DNA of 64,000 bases. It comes from Oscillospiraceae bacterium. Lineage in GTDB: Bacteria; Bacillota; Clostridia; Oscillospirales; QAMX01. How positions within the stretch are numbered: the stretch's first letter is position 1; each line of letters opens with the position of its first letter. Of this stretch, positions 40,403 to 49,235 are shown one piece after another. The notes beneath the pieces were generated by a model. The model did no database searches. It was given only the letters and a program-made list of their open reading frames with translations, and had not been told where the DNA came from. Both the position numbers and the translations under genes were made by a program. Location of the stretch: the NCBI GenBank assembly GCA_015067675.1, contig SVMB01000006.1:1-64000 (forward strand). The letters run 5' to 3'.

Positions 40403-41806
40403 ATGAAAGCCAAGAAAGTCAACATCACCGAAACCGTATTGCGCGACGCCAATCAGTCTCTGATTGCTACCCGTCTGCCCTTCGAGAAGTTCGAGCCCAT
40501 CCTTGCCAAGATGGACAAGGCCGGCTACTACTCTATGGAGTGCTGGGGCGGCGCCACCTTCGATTCCTGCCTGCGTTACCTGAGCGAGGATCCCTGGGAT
40601 CGTCTGCGCAATATCCGCAAGACCGTTAAGAACACCAAGCTCCAGATGCTTCTGCGCGGCCAGAACCTGCTGGGCTACAAGCACTATCCCGACGACGTCG
40701 TGCGTGAGTTCATCAAGCACACCGCCGACTGCGGCATGGACATCGTCCGTATTTTCGACGCCCTCAACGACCTGCGCAACATCGAAGTCTGCGTCGACCA
40801 GACCAAGAAGTCCGGCATGCACGCTTCCGGTACCATCTGCTACACCGTCAGCCCCATCCACACCCTTGAAAACTATGTCAAGACCGCCAAGACCCTGGAG
40901 AACATGGGCGTTGACTCCCTGTGCATCAAGGATATGGCCGGTATCATGAGCCCCAAGGAAGCCTACGACCTGGTCAAGGCTATCAAGGAAACCGTTAAGC
41001 TGCCTGTCGTCCTGCACACCCACTCCACCACCGGCCTTGGCCCGATGACCCTGCTCAAGGCTGTTGAAGCCGGCTGCGACACCATCGATACCGCTATCTC
41101 CTGCTTCTCCAACGGTACCTCCCAGCCTCCCACAGAGAGCATGGTCTACACCCTGGAGCAGATGGGTTACGACACCGGCGTCGATCAGTCCATCACCAAG
41201 GAAATCAACGACTACTTCAAGCCCATCCAGGCTGATTACCTCAAGAGCGGTCTGCTCGATCCCATCGTCATGACCACCAAGACCGAAGCTCTGGTTTACC
41301 AGATCCCCGGCGGCATGCTCTCCAACCTCGTTGCCCAGCTCAAGGCCCAGAAGGCTCTTGATCGTCTGGAAGAGGTTCTGCTCGAGACTCCCCGTGTCCG
41401 CGAAGACCTGGGTTATCCGCCCCTCGTTACTCCTATGAGCCAGATGGTCGGCGTTCAGGCTGCCACCAACGTCCTCGTCGGCGAGCGCTACAAGAACGTC
41501 TCCAAGGAAGTCAAGGCTTACCTGCGCGGTGAGTACGGCCAGGCCCCCGGCGAAGTCAACGCTGACCTCGTCAAGAAGGTTCTCGGCGACGAGAAGCCCG
41601 TTACCTGCCGCTTTGCCGATACCCTCGCTCCCGCTCTGGATTCCACCAGAGAGGCCGTCAAGAAGGAACTGGGCGATCTCGTGCGCAACGATGAGGATCT
41701 GCTGTCCTACATCGCCTTCCCCCAGGTTGCCGAGAAGTACTTCAATGCCCGTGAAGAGAAGGAAAGCCGCTGCGTTAAGTACACCGTCACCCGCGTTGAC
41801 GACTAA
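40403..41806 (+). CDS. Oxaloacetate decarboxylase alpha subunit / pyruvate carboxylase subunit B-type carboxyltransferase (no fused biotin domain)
   Basis: Start trimmed to 40403; KVNITETVLRDANQSLIATRLPFEKFEPILAKMDKAGYYSMECWGGATFDSCLRYL; ends without an AMKM motif. Confidence 0.9.
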   Translation: MKAKKVNITETVLRDANQSLIATRLPFEKFEPILAKMDKAGYYSMECWGGATFDSCLRYLSEDPWDRLRNIRKTVKNTKLQMLLRGQNLLGYKHYPDDVVREFIKHTADCGMDIVRIFDALNDLRNIEVCVDQTKKSGMHASGTICYTVSPIHTLENYVKTAKTLENMGVDSLCIKDMAGIMSPKEAYDLVKAIKETVKLPVVLHTHSTTGLGPMTLLKAVEAGCDTIDTAISCFSNGTSQPPTESMVYTLEQMGYDTGVDQSITKEINDYFKPIQADYLKSGLLDPIVMTTKTEALVYQIPGGMLSNLVAQLKAQKALDRLEEVLLETPRVREDLGYPPLVTPMSQMVGVQAATNVLVGERYKNVSKEVKAYLRGEYGQAPGEVNADLVKKVLGDEKPVTCRFADTLAPALDSTREAVKKELGDLVRNDEDLLSYIAFPQVAEKYFNAREEKESRCVKYTVTRVDD

Positions 41807-41823
41807 TTAAAGGAGGCTCCATC

Positions 41824-42201
41824 ATGACTCTTACCATTCCGGAGATCCTGATCTACTCCGTCGTCGGTATTCTGGTCGTTATCGCTTTCCTTGCGGTTCT
41901 GGCCATTGCGGTTACCCTGATCTCCAAGGCTATCCGTGCCATGACCGATAAGGCCGAAACCAAGGAAGCCCCGGCTGCTGCTCCCGTTGCCGCCGCTCCC
42001 GCAGCTGCTCCTGTGGCTGCTGCTCCTGTGGCCGCTGCTGCTCCCGCCTCCAATATCGTTGGCACCACCGGCGAGCTCAAGCTGCGCGGCGTCGATGATC
42101 AGACCGCCGCTATCCTGATGGCCATCATCAGCGACACCACCAAGATCCCGCTCAATCAGCTGCGCTTCAAGCGCATCGTCCGCGTCGATTCCGACAAGTA
42201 A
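41824..42201 (+). CDS. OadG-family sodium pump decarboxylase gamma subunit
   Basis: 125 aa; single N-terminal TM, Ala/Pro-rich linker, position between oadA- and carrier-type genes. Confidence 0.82.
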   Translation: MTLTIPEILIYSVVGILVVIAFLAVLAIAVTLISKAIRAMTDKAETKEAPAAAPVAAAPAAAPVAAAPVAAAAPASNIVGTTGELKLRGVDDQTAAILMAIISDTTKIPLNQLRFKRIVRVDSDK

Positions 42202-42224
42202 TTTTTACAGGAGGAAAAACAATC

Positions 42225-42971
42225 ATGAAATATCGTGTCACCTTAAACGGTAAGACTTACGAGATCGAAGTCGAACAGGGCGAAGCTCAGGTTCTGTCCG
42301 TTGCCGATGCCGTGGCCGCTCCCGTTGCTGCCGCTCCTGCCGCTGCCCCTGTGGCTGCTGCTCCCGCCGCTCCCGCTGCTCCCGTGGCTGCTGCCCCCGC
42401 CGCTGCCGGCGCCGGTGCCCGCGTTGTCGCTCCCATGCCCGGTACCATCCTGAAGGTCGCCGTTGCCAACGGTGAGACCGTCAAGAAGGGCCAGCTGCTC
42501 GTCGTCCTCGAGGCCATGAAGATGGAAAACGAGATCGTCGCTCCCTGCGACGGCGTCGTCACCTCTCTGGCTGCCAATAAGGGCGCTTCCGTCAATACCG
42601 ATGACCTGCTGCTGACCATCGGCGGCGCCGGTGATCCCGTTGTGACCGCCGCTCCCGCCCCTGTCGCTGCTCCTGCTCCCGTGGCCGCCCCCGCTCCGGC
42701 TCCTGTCGCTGCTCCCGCTCCCGCCCCTGTGGCTGCTGCTCCCGCCGCTGCCGGCGCCGGTGACCCCGTTGTCGCCCCCATGCCCGGTACGATCCTGAAG
42801 GTTGCCGTTTCTGCCGGCGCTGCCGTCAAGAAGGGTGAAGTTCTGGTCATTCTGGAAGCCATGAAGATGGAAAATGAGATCGTTGCTCCCCGTGACGGTA
42901 CTGTCACCTCTGTTGTTGCCTCCAAGGGCGCTTCCGTCAACACCGACGATCTGCTGCTGACCATCCAGTAA
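42225..42971 (+). CDS. Biotin carrier protein with two tandem biotinyl domains
   Basis: 248 aa; two copies of VVAPMPGTILKVAV...LEAMKMENEIVAP...KGASVNTDDLLLTI joined by Ala/Pro linkers. Confidence 0.9.
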   Translation: MKYRVTLNGKTYEIEVEQGEAQVLSVADAVAAPVAAAPAAAPVAAAPAAPAAPVAAAPAAAGAGARVVAPMPGTILKVAVANGETVKKGQLLVVLEAMKMENEIVAPCDGVVTSLAANKGASVNTDDLLLTIGGAGDPVVTAAPAPVAAPAPVAAPAPAPVAAPAPAPVAAAPAAAGAGDPVVAPMPGTILKVAVSAGAAVKKGEVLVILEAMKMENEIVAPRDGTVTSVVASKGASVNTDDLLLTIQ

Positions 42972-42986
42972 TCGGGAGGCACAGAC

Positions 42987-44159
42987 ATGGAAGTATTACA
43001 GACTGTAGGCGCGCTGTTTACCAGCTCCGGCCTTGCCAGCATGACCTGGCAGCAGGGTGTTATGATCCTGGTTGCGTTCGTGCTGCTCTATCTGGCCATC
43101 GTCAAGAAGTATGAGCCCCTCCTGCTGCTGCCCATCTCCTTCGGTATGCTGCTGACCAACCTCCCCATCTCCGGTCTTTATCATCCCGAGCTGTGGAATG
43201 CCGCTGAAGGCATCAGCTACTCCGACGTCCTCCATCACGGCGGACTCATCGATATCTTCTACATCGGCGTCAAGACCGGTATCTACCCGACTCTGATGTT
43301 CCTTGCCATCGGCGCCATGACCGACTTCGGTCCCATGATCGCCAACCCCTCCAGCATGCTGCTGGGTGCCGCTGCTCAGCTGGGTGTTTTCACCTGCTTC
43401 TTCGGCGCCAACCTCCTGGGCTTTACTCCTCAGGAAGCTGCCTCCATCGGTATCATCGGCGGCGCTGACGGCCCCACCGCCATCTTCGTCACCACCAAGC
43501 TTGCTCCCCATCTGCTGCCTGCCATCGCGGTCGCGGCCTACTCCTATATGGCCCTGATCCCGATCATCCAGCCTCCGATCATGCGCCTGCTGACCACTCA
43601 GAAGGAGCGCGAGATCAAGATGGTCCAGCTGCGCAAGGTTTCCCAGACCGAGAAGATCATCTTCCCGATCATGGTTGCCACCCTGGCCATCCTCTTCCTG
43701 CCTGACACCGCTTCCCTGCTGGGTATGCTGATGCTGGGTAACCTGTTCAAGGAGTCCGGTGTTGTTGATCGTCTCTCCGACACCGCTCAGAACAATCTCT
43801 GCAACATCATCACCATCCTCCTCGGCCTCAGTGTCGGTGCCACCGCTGTCGGTGCTAACTTCCTGCGTACCGAGACTCTGCTCATCATTGCCCTGGGTCT
43901 CATCGCCTTCTGCTTCTCCACCGTCGGCGGTCTGCTCTTCGGCAAGCTGATGTGCGTCATCACCAAGGGCAAGATCAATCCCCTCATCGGCTCCGCCGGC
44001 GTCTCCGCCGTTCCGATGGCCGCCCGTGTTTCTCAGGTTGAAGGTCAGAAGGCCAATCCTTCCAACTTCCTGCTGATGCATGCCATGGGCCCCAACGTTT
44101 CCGGCGTTATCGGCTCCGCTGTTGCCGCGGGCTTCCTGCTCAAGATCTTCGGCGCATAA
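42987..44159 (+). CDS. Sodium ion-translocating decarboxylase subunit beta
   Basis: 390 aa polytopic; IGAMTDFGPMIANPSSMLLGAAAQLGVF...SIGIIGGADGPTAIFVT signature of OadB/GcdB/MmdB. Confidence 0.93.
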   Translation: MEVLQTVGALFTSSGLASMTWQQGVMILVAFVLLYLAIVKKYEPLLLLPISFGMLLTNLPISGLYHPELWNAAEGISYSDVLHHGGLIDIFYIGVKTGIYPTLMFLAIGAMTDFGPMIANPSSMLLGAAAQLGVFTCFFGANLLGFTPQEAASIGIIGGADGPTAIFVTTKLAPHLLPAIAVAAYSYMALIPIIQPPIMRLLTTQKEREIKMVQLRKVSQTEKIIFPIMVATLAILFLPDTASLLGMLMLGNLFKESGVVDRLSDTAQNNLCNIITILLGLSVGATAVGANFLRTETLLIIALGLIAFCFSTVGGLLFGKLMCVITKGKINPLIGSAGVSAVPMAARVSQVEGQKANPSNFLLMHAMGPNVSGVIGSAVAAGFLLKIFGA

Positions 44160-44177
44160 GTTCTCAAATCTCCTATG

Positions 44178-44210
44178 AAAGGGCAGTAGCAATCGCTACT
44201 GCCCTTTTGA
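44178..44210 (+). terminator. Intrinsic terminator of the decarboxylase operon
   Basis: AAAGGGCAGTAGC-AATC-GCTACTGCCCTTT TGA; 13-bp perfect stem. Confidence 0.82.
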
Positions 44211-44224
44211 TTGGCGAATGCCCG

Positions 44225-45004
44225 TTATCCACCCGTCAGGGCAGCTCTCAGCCTCTCCATGGCTCGTTTTTCAATCCGCGACACCTGCACCTGCGACACG
44301 CCGATCACCTTCGCCGTGCGTTCCTGGGTCCAGCCCCGGTGATACCGCAGTAAAATCACCTGCCGTTCCCGCTCGGGAAGGGCCTGCACAGCCGAGCGCA
44401 GAGATAAGCTCTCGGTAATTCCCTCTTCGATCCCATCGCCGCCCAGTACATTCTCCAACGTCAGCGATTCATCCTCTCCTCCAACCGGACTCTGCAGCGA
44501 TGCAGGCGATGCCACGGCACTTTCGCAGGCTGCGATCTCTTCGCGGCCGAGTCCCGTACGTTCGGCAAGCTCCGAGATAAGCGGCGTGCGGCCCAGCTCT
44601 CGCTCCAGCTCGTCCCGCGCACGCATGATCCGCCATGCTGTATCCTTAATGCTGCGGCTGACCTTTACCGGCCCGTCATCCCGCAGAAACCGCCGTATTT
44701 CACCGGCGATTTTGGGTACTGCATAGGTGGAAAACTGCGTACCGAAGGCCGGATCAAACCCACGCACCGCTTTGAGAAAACCCATACAGCCAAGCTGATA
44801 CAGATCGTCGCTTTCCAGACCTCTGCCGTAATACCGACGTACAATACTCCATACCAGCCCTGCGTTTTCCTCCAGAAGCTGCGCACTGGCCTCGGGATCC
44901 CCCTCCCGTGCACGTGCAAGCAGCTCACTGTCCGGTGCAAGCCTGCGAATCTCCGGACTTTCAGCTTCCTGCAGTTCCGGACAGGACTGTACCGCCCCGC
45001 TCAT
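44225..45004 (-). CDS. sigF: Sporulation sigma factor SigF
   Basis: 259 aa sigma-70; QLGCMGFLKAVRGFDPAFGTQFSTYAVPKIAGEIRRFLRDDGPVKVSRSIK; third gene of spoIIA. Confidence 0.93.
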   Translation of the reverse strand: MSGAVQSCPELQEAESPEIRRLAPDSELLARAREGDPEASAQLLEENAGLVWSIVRRYYGRGLESDDLYQLGCMGFLKAVRGFDPAFGTQFSTYAVPKIAGEIRRFLRDDGPVKVSRSIKDTAWRIMRARDELERELGRTPLISELAERTGLGREEIAACESAVASPASLQSPVGGEDESLTLENVLGGDGIEEGITESLSLRSAVQALPERERQVILLRYHRGWTQERTAKVIGVSQVQVSRIEKRAMERLRAALTGG

Positions 45005-45444
45005 GAGCGTGCATCACGGCGCCGTTTGAGCTGCCGGGTCATGATTACCGTCGTACCGGTACCGGGAGATGAGCGAACCTTCACCGTATCCATAAAGCTC
45101 TCCATCACCGTAAAGCCCATGCCGGAACGTTCCGCGCCGCCTGTTGTAAACAGCGCTGTGCGCGCCTGCTCCACATCCGTAATGCCGATCCCGCGATCCC
45201 TGACCGCAATGCGTGCAAACCCGGCTGCATCCACCCGAACCGAAATATGTATGCTGCCGATCCTGTCGGGATAGGCATGCACGATGCAGTTGGTCACCGC
45301 TTCGCTGACCGCAGTTTTGATGTCGTTTAACTCCTCCAGCTCCGGGTCAAGACGCGCCAGAAATGCACCTACCGCTGCTCTGGCAAAGCCTTCATTCACC
45401 GATTTGCTCTCGATCTCGAGCTTCATCGTGTCGTATTCCTTCAT
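45001..45444 (-). CDS. spoIIAB: Anti-sigma F factor SpoIIAB
   Basis: 147 aa; KLEIESKSVNEGFARAAVGAFLARLDPELEELNDIKTAVSEAVTNCIVHAY, GHKL-kinase motifs. Start could be 45426. Confidence 0.94.
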   Translation of the reverse strand: MKEYDTMKLEIESKSVNEGFARAAVGAFLARLDPELEELNDIKTAVSEAVTNCIVHAYPDRIGSIHISVRVDAAGFARIAVRDRGIGITDVEQARTALFTTGGAERSGMGFTVMESFMDTVKVRSSPGTGTTVIMTRQLKRRRDARS

Positions 45445-45764
45445 GCCGTTTCCCCTCCCTGTTCCACCGGGATCAGCCGCTCAATCCTGGCTGCCCGGAA
45501 CACTTTCATCGGCTGCGGCTGCACACCCCGCAGGCGTACGCCGCCGTCCAGCTCCCGCATACGTCGGTAGGACCCCAGTACCACAGCCAGCCCGGAGCTG
45601 TCTGAAAAGCTCAAGCCCGACAGGTCCAGACACAGGGTTCTCGGCATGCACAGATCGATCACGTCGTCAATATAGGCAAGCGTATCCCTGGCGGTGTGAG
45701 AGTCCAGCTCTCCGCCGATGTAAACCGTTGCCGTCCCGCCGTCAAATGTATGGGAATAATTCAT
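45441..45764 (-). CDS. spoIIAA: Anti-anti-sigma factor SpoIIAA
   Basis: 107 aa STAS domain; LCLDLSGLSFSDSSGLAVVLGSYRRM. Confidence 0.93.
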   Translation of the reverse strand: MNYSHTFDGGTATVYIGGELDSHTARDTLAYIDDVIDLCMPRTLCLDLSGLSFSDSSGLAVVLGSYRRMRELDGGVRLRGVQPQPMKVFRAARIERLIPVEQGGETA

Positions 45765-45849
45765 ACGGTATTCCCGCCTTTCCTTGGTTTGATTTGAGTA
45801 TAACCCATAGTCTATGGTGGAATTTAGTTTTTTATGCAGGAGAATGAAT

Positions 45850-46359
45850 ATGAAAAAGCTCCTTTTCTGTCTGTGTGCTCTGATGCTGCTTTCCGGCTGT
45901 ACGTTCTGGGACAGCGCCGCCCCGCAGGATCATTCTTCGGTTCTTGAACAGGAGAAGGAATTTAAGGCAATCATCAAGTCTGTTGAAAACCTGCTGGCGG
46001 AAAAAGATCTGCCGGAACATGAAGCCTGTACCGGAAACAGTGATACCGCAGCCTGCTACGGCTTTAAGGCCGAAGCGCTGCGCGACGGTTGGGTGCTTTC
46101 CTCAACCTATGCACTGGAAGCCTTTGAAATCGCCTTGTTTCACGCAAAATCTGAGGCAAACGTGACCATTATTGAAGAAAAGCTGCATACATATCTGGAT
46201 GACCTGGAAGAAAAATATGCATCGGCAGCCCCTCAGACCGCCGCAGTCGTGCGCCGCGCCGCAATTGTAAGCCGCGGCAGCTTCTGTGCGCTCATCGTCT
46301 GTGATGATGCTCTGCAGACGGAGGTTCTTGCCGCGATAAACGCAGAAATTTCCGATTGA
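45850..46359 (+). CDS. DUF4358-like lipoprotein
   Basis: Start at 45850 (MKKLLFCLCALMLLSGCTFWD lipobox) with AGGAG upstream. Confidence 0.65.
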   Translation: MKKLLFCLCALMLLSGCTFWDSAAPQDHSSVLEQEKEFKAIIKSVENLLAEKDLPEHEACTGNSDTAACYGFKAEALRDGWVLSSTYALEAFEIALFHAKSEANVTIIEEKLHTYLDDLEEKYASAAPQTAAVVRRAAIVSRGSFCALIVCDDALQTEVLAAINAEISD

Positions 46360-46386
46360 CATTTGAAAATAAAGTAAATCTGTCTC

Positions 46387-46415
46387 TTTACGAACGGACA
46401 ATTACATGATACAAT
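46387..46415 (+). promoter_or_regulatory. Promoter of Gfo/Idh copy 1, preceded by shared AATCTGTCTC element
   Basis: AATCTGTCTC-TTTACG - 17 nt - TACAAT. Confidence 0.65.
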
Positions 46416-46469
46416 AGACATAGACTGAACCAGTCCGTCCAAATTTTTCATATGAAAGGAAGTACTCAC

Positions 46470-47723
46470 ATGAAGCTCAAGTACGCCTTTGCAGGTGCCA
46501 GCGGCCGCGGCCTCGGCATGTTCTGCAAGCCCATGCTCAAGGATTTCCAGGACGCTTGTGAGATCGTCGGCGTCTACGACATTAACCCCGGCCGTGCCCA
46601 GCAGTTTGTTAAGAGCTGCGAAGGCAACTTCCCGGCTTACGATGATTTCGAGACCATGATCAACGAGACCAAGCCTGATCGTGTTATCGTTACCACCGTC
46701 GATGCTTTCCACAGCGATTACATCATCAAGTCCCTGGAGATGGGCTGCGACGTTATCACCGAGAAGCCCATGACCATCGATGCCACCCGCTGCCGCGCCA
46801 TCCTCGACGCCGAGAAGCGCACCGGCCACAAGGTCACCGTTACCTTCAACTATCGCTATGCTCCCTTCATGACCAAGATCCGTGAGATCATCGCCAACGA
46901 TGAGATCGGCGAAGTCTACAGCGTCCACTTCGAGTGGCTGCTCACCCGCAACATGGAGTACGGCGCCCATGGTAAGTCCTACTTCCATCGCTGGAACGCC
47001 CGCATGAAGAACTCCGGCGGTCTGCTGGTTCATAAGTCCACCCATCATTTCGACCTGATCAACTGGTTCATCGACCAGCGTCCCTCCAAGGTCTCTGCTT
47101 TTGCTCAGCTGCGTCTCTACGGCCCGAAGAACTATCCCTTCGATGATCCCGAAGGCGAGCGTCCCATCCGCTGCTCCACCTGTAAGCATGCCGACGAGTG
47201 CGAGTTCTGCCACAAGTTCTCTGAGTCCGAACTGGAAATGTTCGTTCCCTACGAGAAGTACGACGGTTACATGAAGGACAACTGCATCTACGCTTCCGAC
47301 ATCGACATCTATGACACCATGGCTGTCACCGTTCAGTACGACAAGGGTGCGGTCCTCACCTACTCCCTGAATGCCACCACGCCTTACGAAGGCTGGCGCT
47401 GCGTCATCAACGGCTCCAAGGGCCGTCTGGAAGCCACCAACTATGAGACCGGCGTTCTGTCCAAGGTTCCCCAGAACCACATCAAGGTCTTTGACCTCAA
47501 GGATAACGTCACCGATTACGCCATCACCAAGGCTACCGGCGGTCACGGCGGCGGCGATACCCGTCTGCGCAAGATGCTGTTCCTCGAGAACCAGCCCGAT
47601 CCCATGCACCATGCTGCCGGCTCTGCCGACGGTGCTTACTCCATCATCGTGGGCGCTGCTGCCAACATCTCCATCGCGGAAGGCCGTGTTGTCGACGTCG
47701 AGGAGCTTCTGGGCAACAAGTAA
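46470..47723 (+). CDS. Gfo/Idh/MocA family oxidoreductase, copy 1
   Basis: MKLKYAFAGASGRGLGMFCKPMLKDFQDACEIVGVYDINPGRAQQF...ITEKPMTIDATRCRAIL; start trimmed to 46470. Confidence 0.9.
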   Translation: MKLKYAFAGASGRGLGMFCKPMLKDFQDACEIVGVYDINPGRAQQFVKSCEGNFPAYDDFETMINETKPDRVIVTTVDAFHSDYIIKSLEMGCDVITEKPMTIDATRCRAILDAEKRTGHKVTVTFNYRYAPFMTKIREIIANDEIGEVYSVHFEWLLTRNMEYGAHGKSYFHRWNARMKNSGGLLVHKSTHHFDLINWFIDQRPSKVSAFAQLRLYGPKNYPFDDPEGERPIRCSTCKHADECEFCHKFSESELEMFVPYEKYDGYMKDNCIYASDIDIYDTMAVTVQYDKGAVLTYSLNATTPYEGWRCVINGSKGRLEATNYETGVLSKVPQNHIKVFDLKDNVTDYAITKATGGHGGGDTRLRKMLFLENQPDPMHHAAGSADGAYSIIVGAAANISIAEGRVVDVEELLGNK

Positions 47724-47748
47724 ATTCAAACGCAATTTTTGCACACAC

Positions 47749-47786
47749 AAAAGGGGCTTCTGCACCACGCAGAAGCCCCTTTTTTC
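47749..47786 (+). terminator. Terminator after Gfo/Idh copy 1
   Basis: AAAAGGGGCTTCTGC-ACCAC-GCAGAAGCCCCTTTT TTT. Confidence 0.88.
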
Positions 47787-47840
47787 AATCACTCTATCAA
47801 AAAACGCAGGATTGTCCGATTAAGACCGAAAATCTGTCTC

Positions 47841-47869
47841 TTTACGCGGAGTGTATAGTGTGATACACT
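47841..47869 (+). promoter_or_regulatory. Promoter of Gfo/Idh copy 2, same AATCTGTCTC element
   Basis: AATCTGTCTC-TTTACG - 17 nt - TACACT. Confidence 0.65.
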
Positions 47870-47913
47870 GTTTTCAGCACTACAAATCAACTCACTGGAA
47901 AGGATGTAAACAC

Positions 47914-49167
47914 ATGAAGCTCAAGTACGCTTTTGCAGGTGCCAGCGGCCGTGCCCTGGGTATGTACTGCAAGCCCATGCTCAAGGATTTCCAGGACAAC
48001 TGTGAGATCGTCGGTATCTACGATATCAACCCCGGCCGTGCCCAGCAGTTTGTCAAGCACGTGGAAGGCAGCTTCCCGGTCTATGATGACTTCGAGACCA
48101 TGATCCGCGAAGCCAAGCCCGATCGCGTCATCGTCACCACCGTCGATGCTTTCCACAGCGATTATATCATCAAGTCCCTGGAGATGGGCTGTGACGTCAT
48201 CACCGAGAAGCCCATGACCATCGATGCCACCCGCTGCCGCGCCATCCTCGAGGCTGAGAAACGCACCGGCCACAAGGTCACCGTTACCTTCAACTACCGC
48301 TATGCTCCCTACAACACCAAGATCCGTGAGATCATCGCCCGCGGCGAGATCGGCGAGGTCTACAGTGTTCACTTCGAGTGGCTGCTCTCCCGCAACATGG
48401 AGTACGGTGCCCACGGTACCTCCTACTTCCGTCGCTGGAACGCCCGCATGAAGAACTCCGGCGGTCTGCTGGTTCATAAGTCCACCCATCACTTCGACAT
48501 GGTCAACTGGTTCATCGACCAGCGTCCTGCCAAGGTTTCCGCTTTCGCTCAGCTCCGTCAGTACGGCGCCAAGAACTATCCCTTCGATGATCCCGAAGGC
48601 GAGCGTCCTATCCGCTGTTCCACCTGTAAGCATGCCGGCGAGTGCGAGTTCTTCCGCGAGTTCACCGCAGGTGAGCTGGAGTTCTTCGTTCCCTACGAGA
48701 AGTACGACGGTTACATGAAGGACAACTGCGTCTACGCTCCTGACATCGACATCTATGACACCATGGCTGTCACCGTCCAGTACGACAAGGGCGCGGTTCT
48801 CACCTACTCCCTCAACGCCACCTCTCCCTACGAAGGCTGGCACTGCGTCATTAACGGTTCCAAGGGCCGTCTGGAAGCCACCAGCTACTCCAACGGCGTC
48901 CAGTCCAAGGTTCCCGAGAACCACATCCGTGTCTTTGACCTCAAGGACAACGTCACCGATTACGCTATCACCAAGTCTACCGGCGGTCACGGCGGCGGCG
49001 ATGAGCGTCTGCGCAAGATGATCTTCCTTGAGAATCAGCCCGATCCCATGCACCATGCTGCCGGCTCTGCCGACGGCGCTTACTCCATCATCGTGGGCGC
49101 TGCCGCGAACATCTCCATCGCGGAAGGCCGCGTCGTTGACGTCGAGGAGCTCCTGGGCAACAAGTAA
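47914..49167 (+). CDS. Gfo/Idh/MocA family oxidoreductase, copy 2 (tandem paralogue)
   Basis: MKLKYAFAGASGRALGMYCKPMLKDFQDNCEIVGIYDINPGRAQQF; near-identical along its length to copy 1. Confidence 0.9.
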   Translation: MKLKYAFAGASGRALGMYCKPMLKDFQDNCEIVGIYDINPGRAQQFVKHVEGSFPVYDDFETMIREAKPDRVIVTTVDAFHSDYIIKSLEMGCDVITEKPMTIDATRCRAILEAEKRTGHKVTVTFNYRYAPYNTKIREIIARGEIGEVYSVHFEWLLSRNMEYGAHGTSYFRRWNARMKNSGGLLVHKSTHHFDMVNWFIDQRPAKVSAFAQLRQYGAKNYPFDDPEGERPIRCSTCKHAGECEFFREFTAGELEFFVPYEKYDGYMKDNCVYAPDIDIYDTMAVTVQYDKGAVLTYSLNATSPYEGWHCVINGSKGRLEATSYSNGVQSKVPENHIRVFDLKDNVTDYAITKSTGGHGGGDERLRKMIFLENQPDPMHHAAGSADGAYSIIVGAAANISIAEGRVVDVEELLGNK

Positions 49168-49184
49168 ATCGATTCCGACATACC

Positions 49185-49221
49185 AAAAAGAGCCTGCAGC
49201 ATAAGCTGCAGGCCCTTTTTT
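49185..49221 (+). terminator. Terminator after Gfo/Idh copy 2
   Basis: AGAGCCTGCAGC-ATAA-GCTGCAGGCCCTTTTTT. Confidence 0.78.
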
Positions 49222-49235
49222 CACTCCAATTGTCG

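Noticed and set aside
41980-42750. Ala/Pro repeats as a CRISPR or tandem-repeat array
   Set aside because: They are in-frame coding linkers of OadG and the biotin carrier; units are irregular with no spacers.
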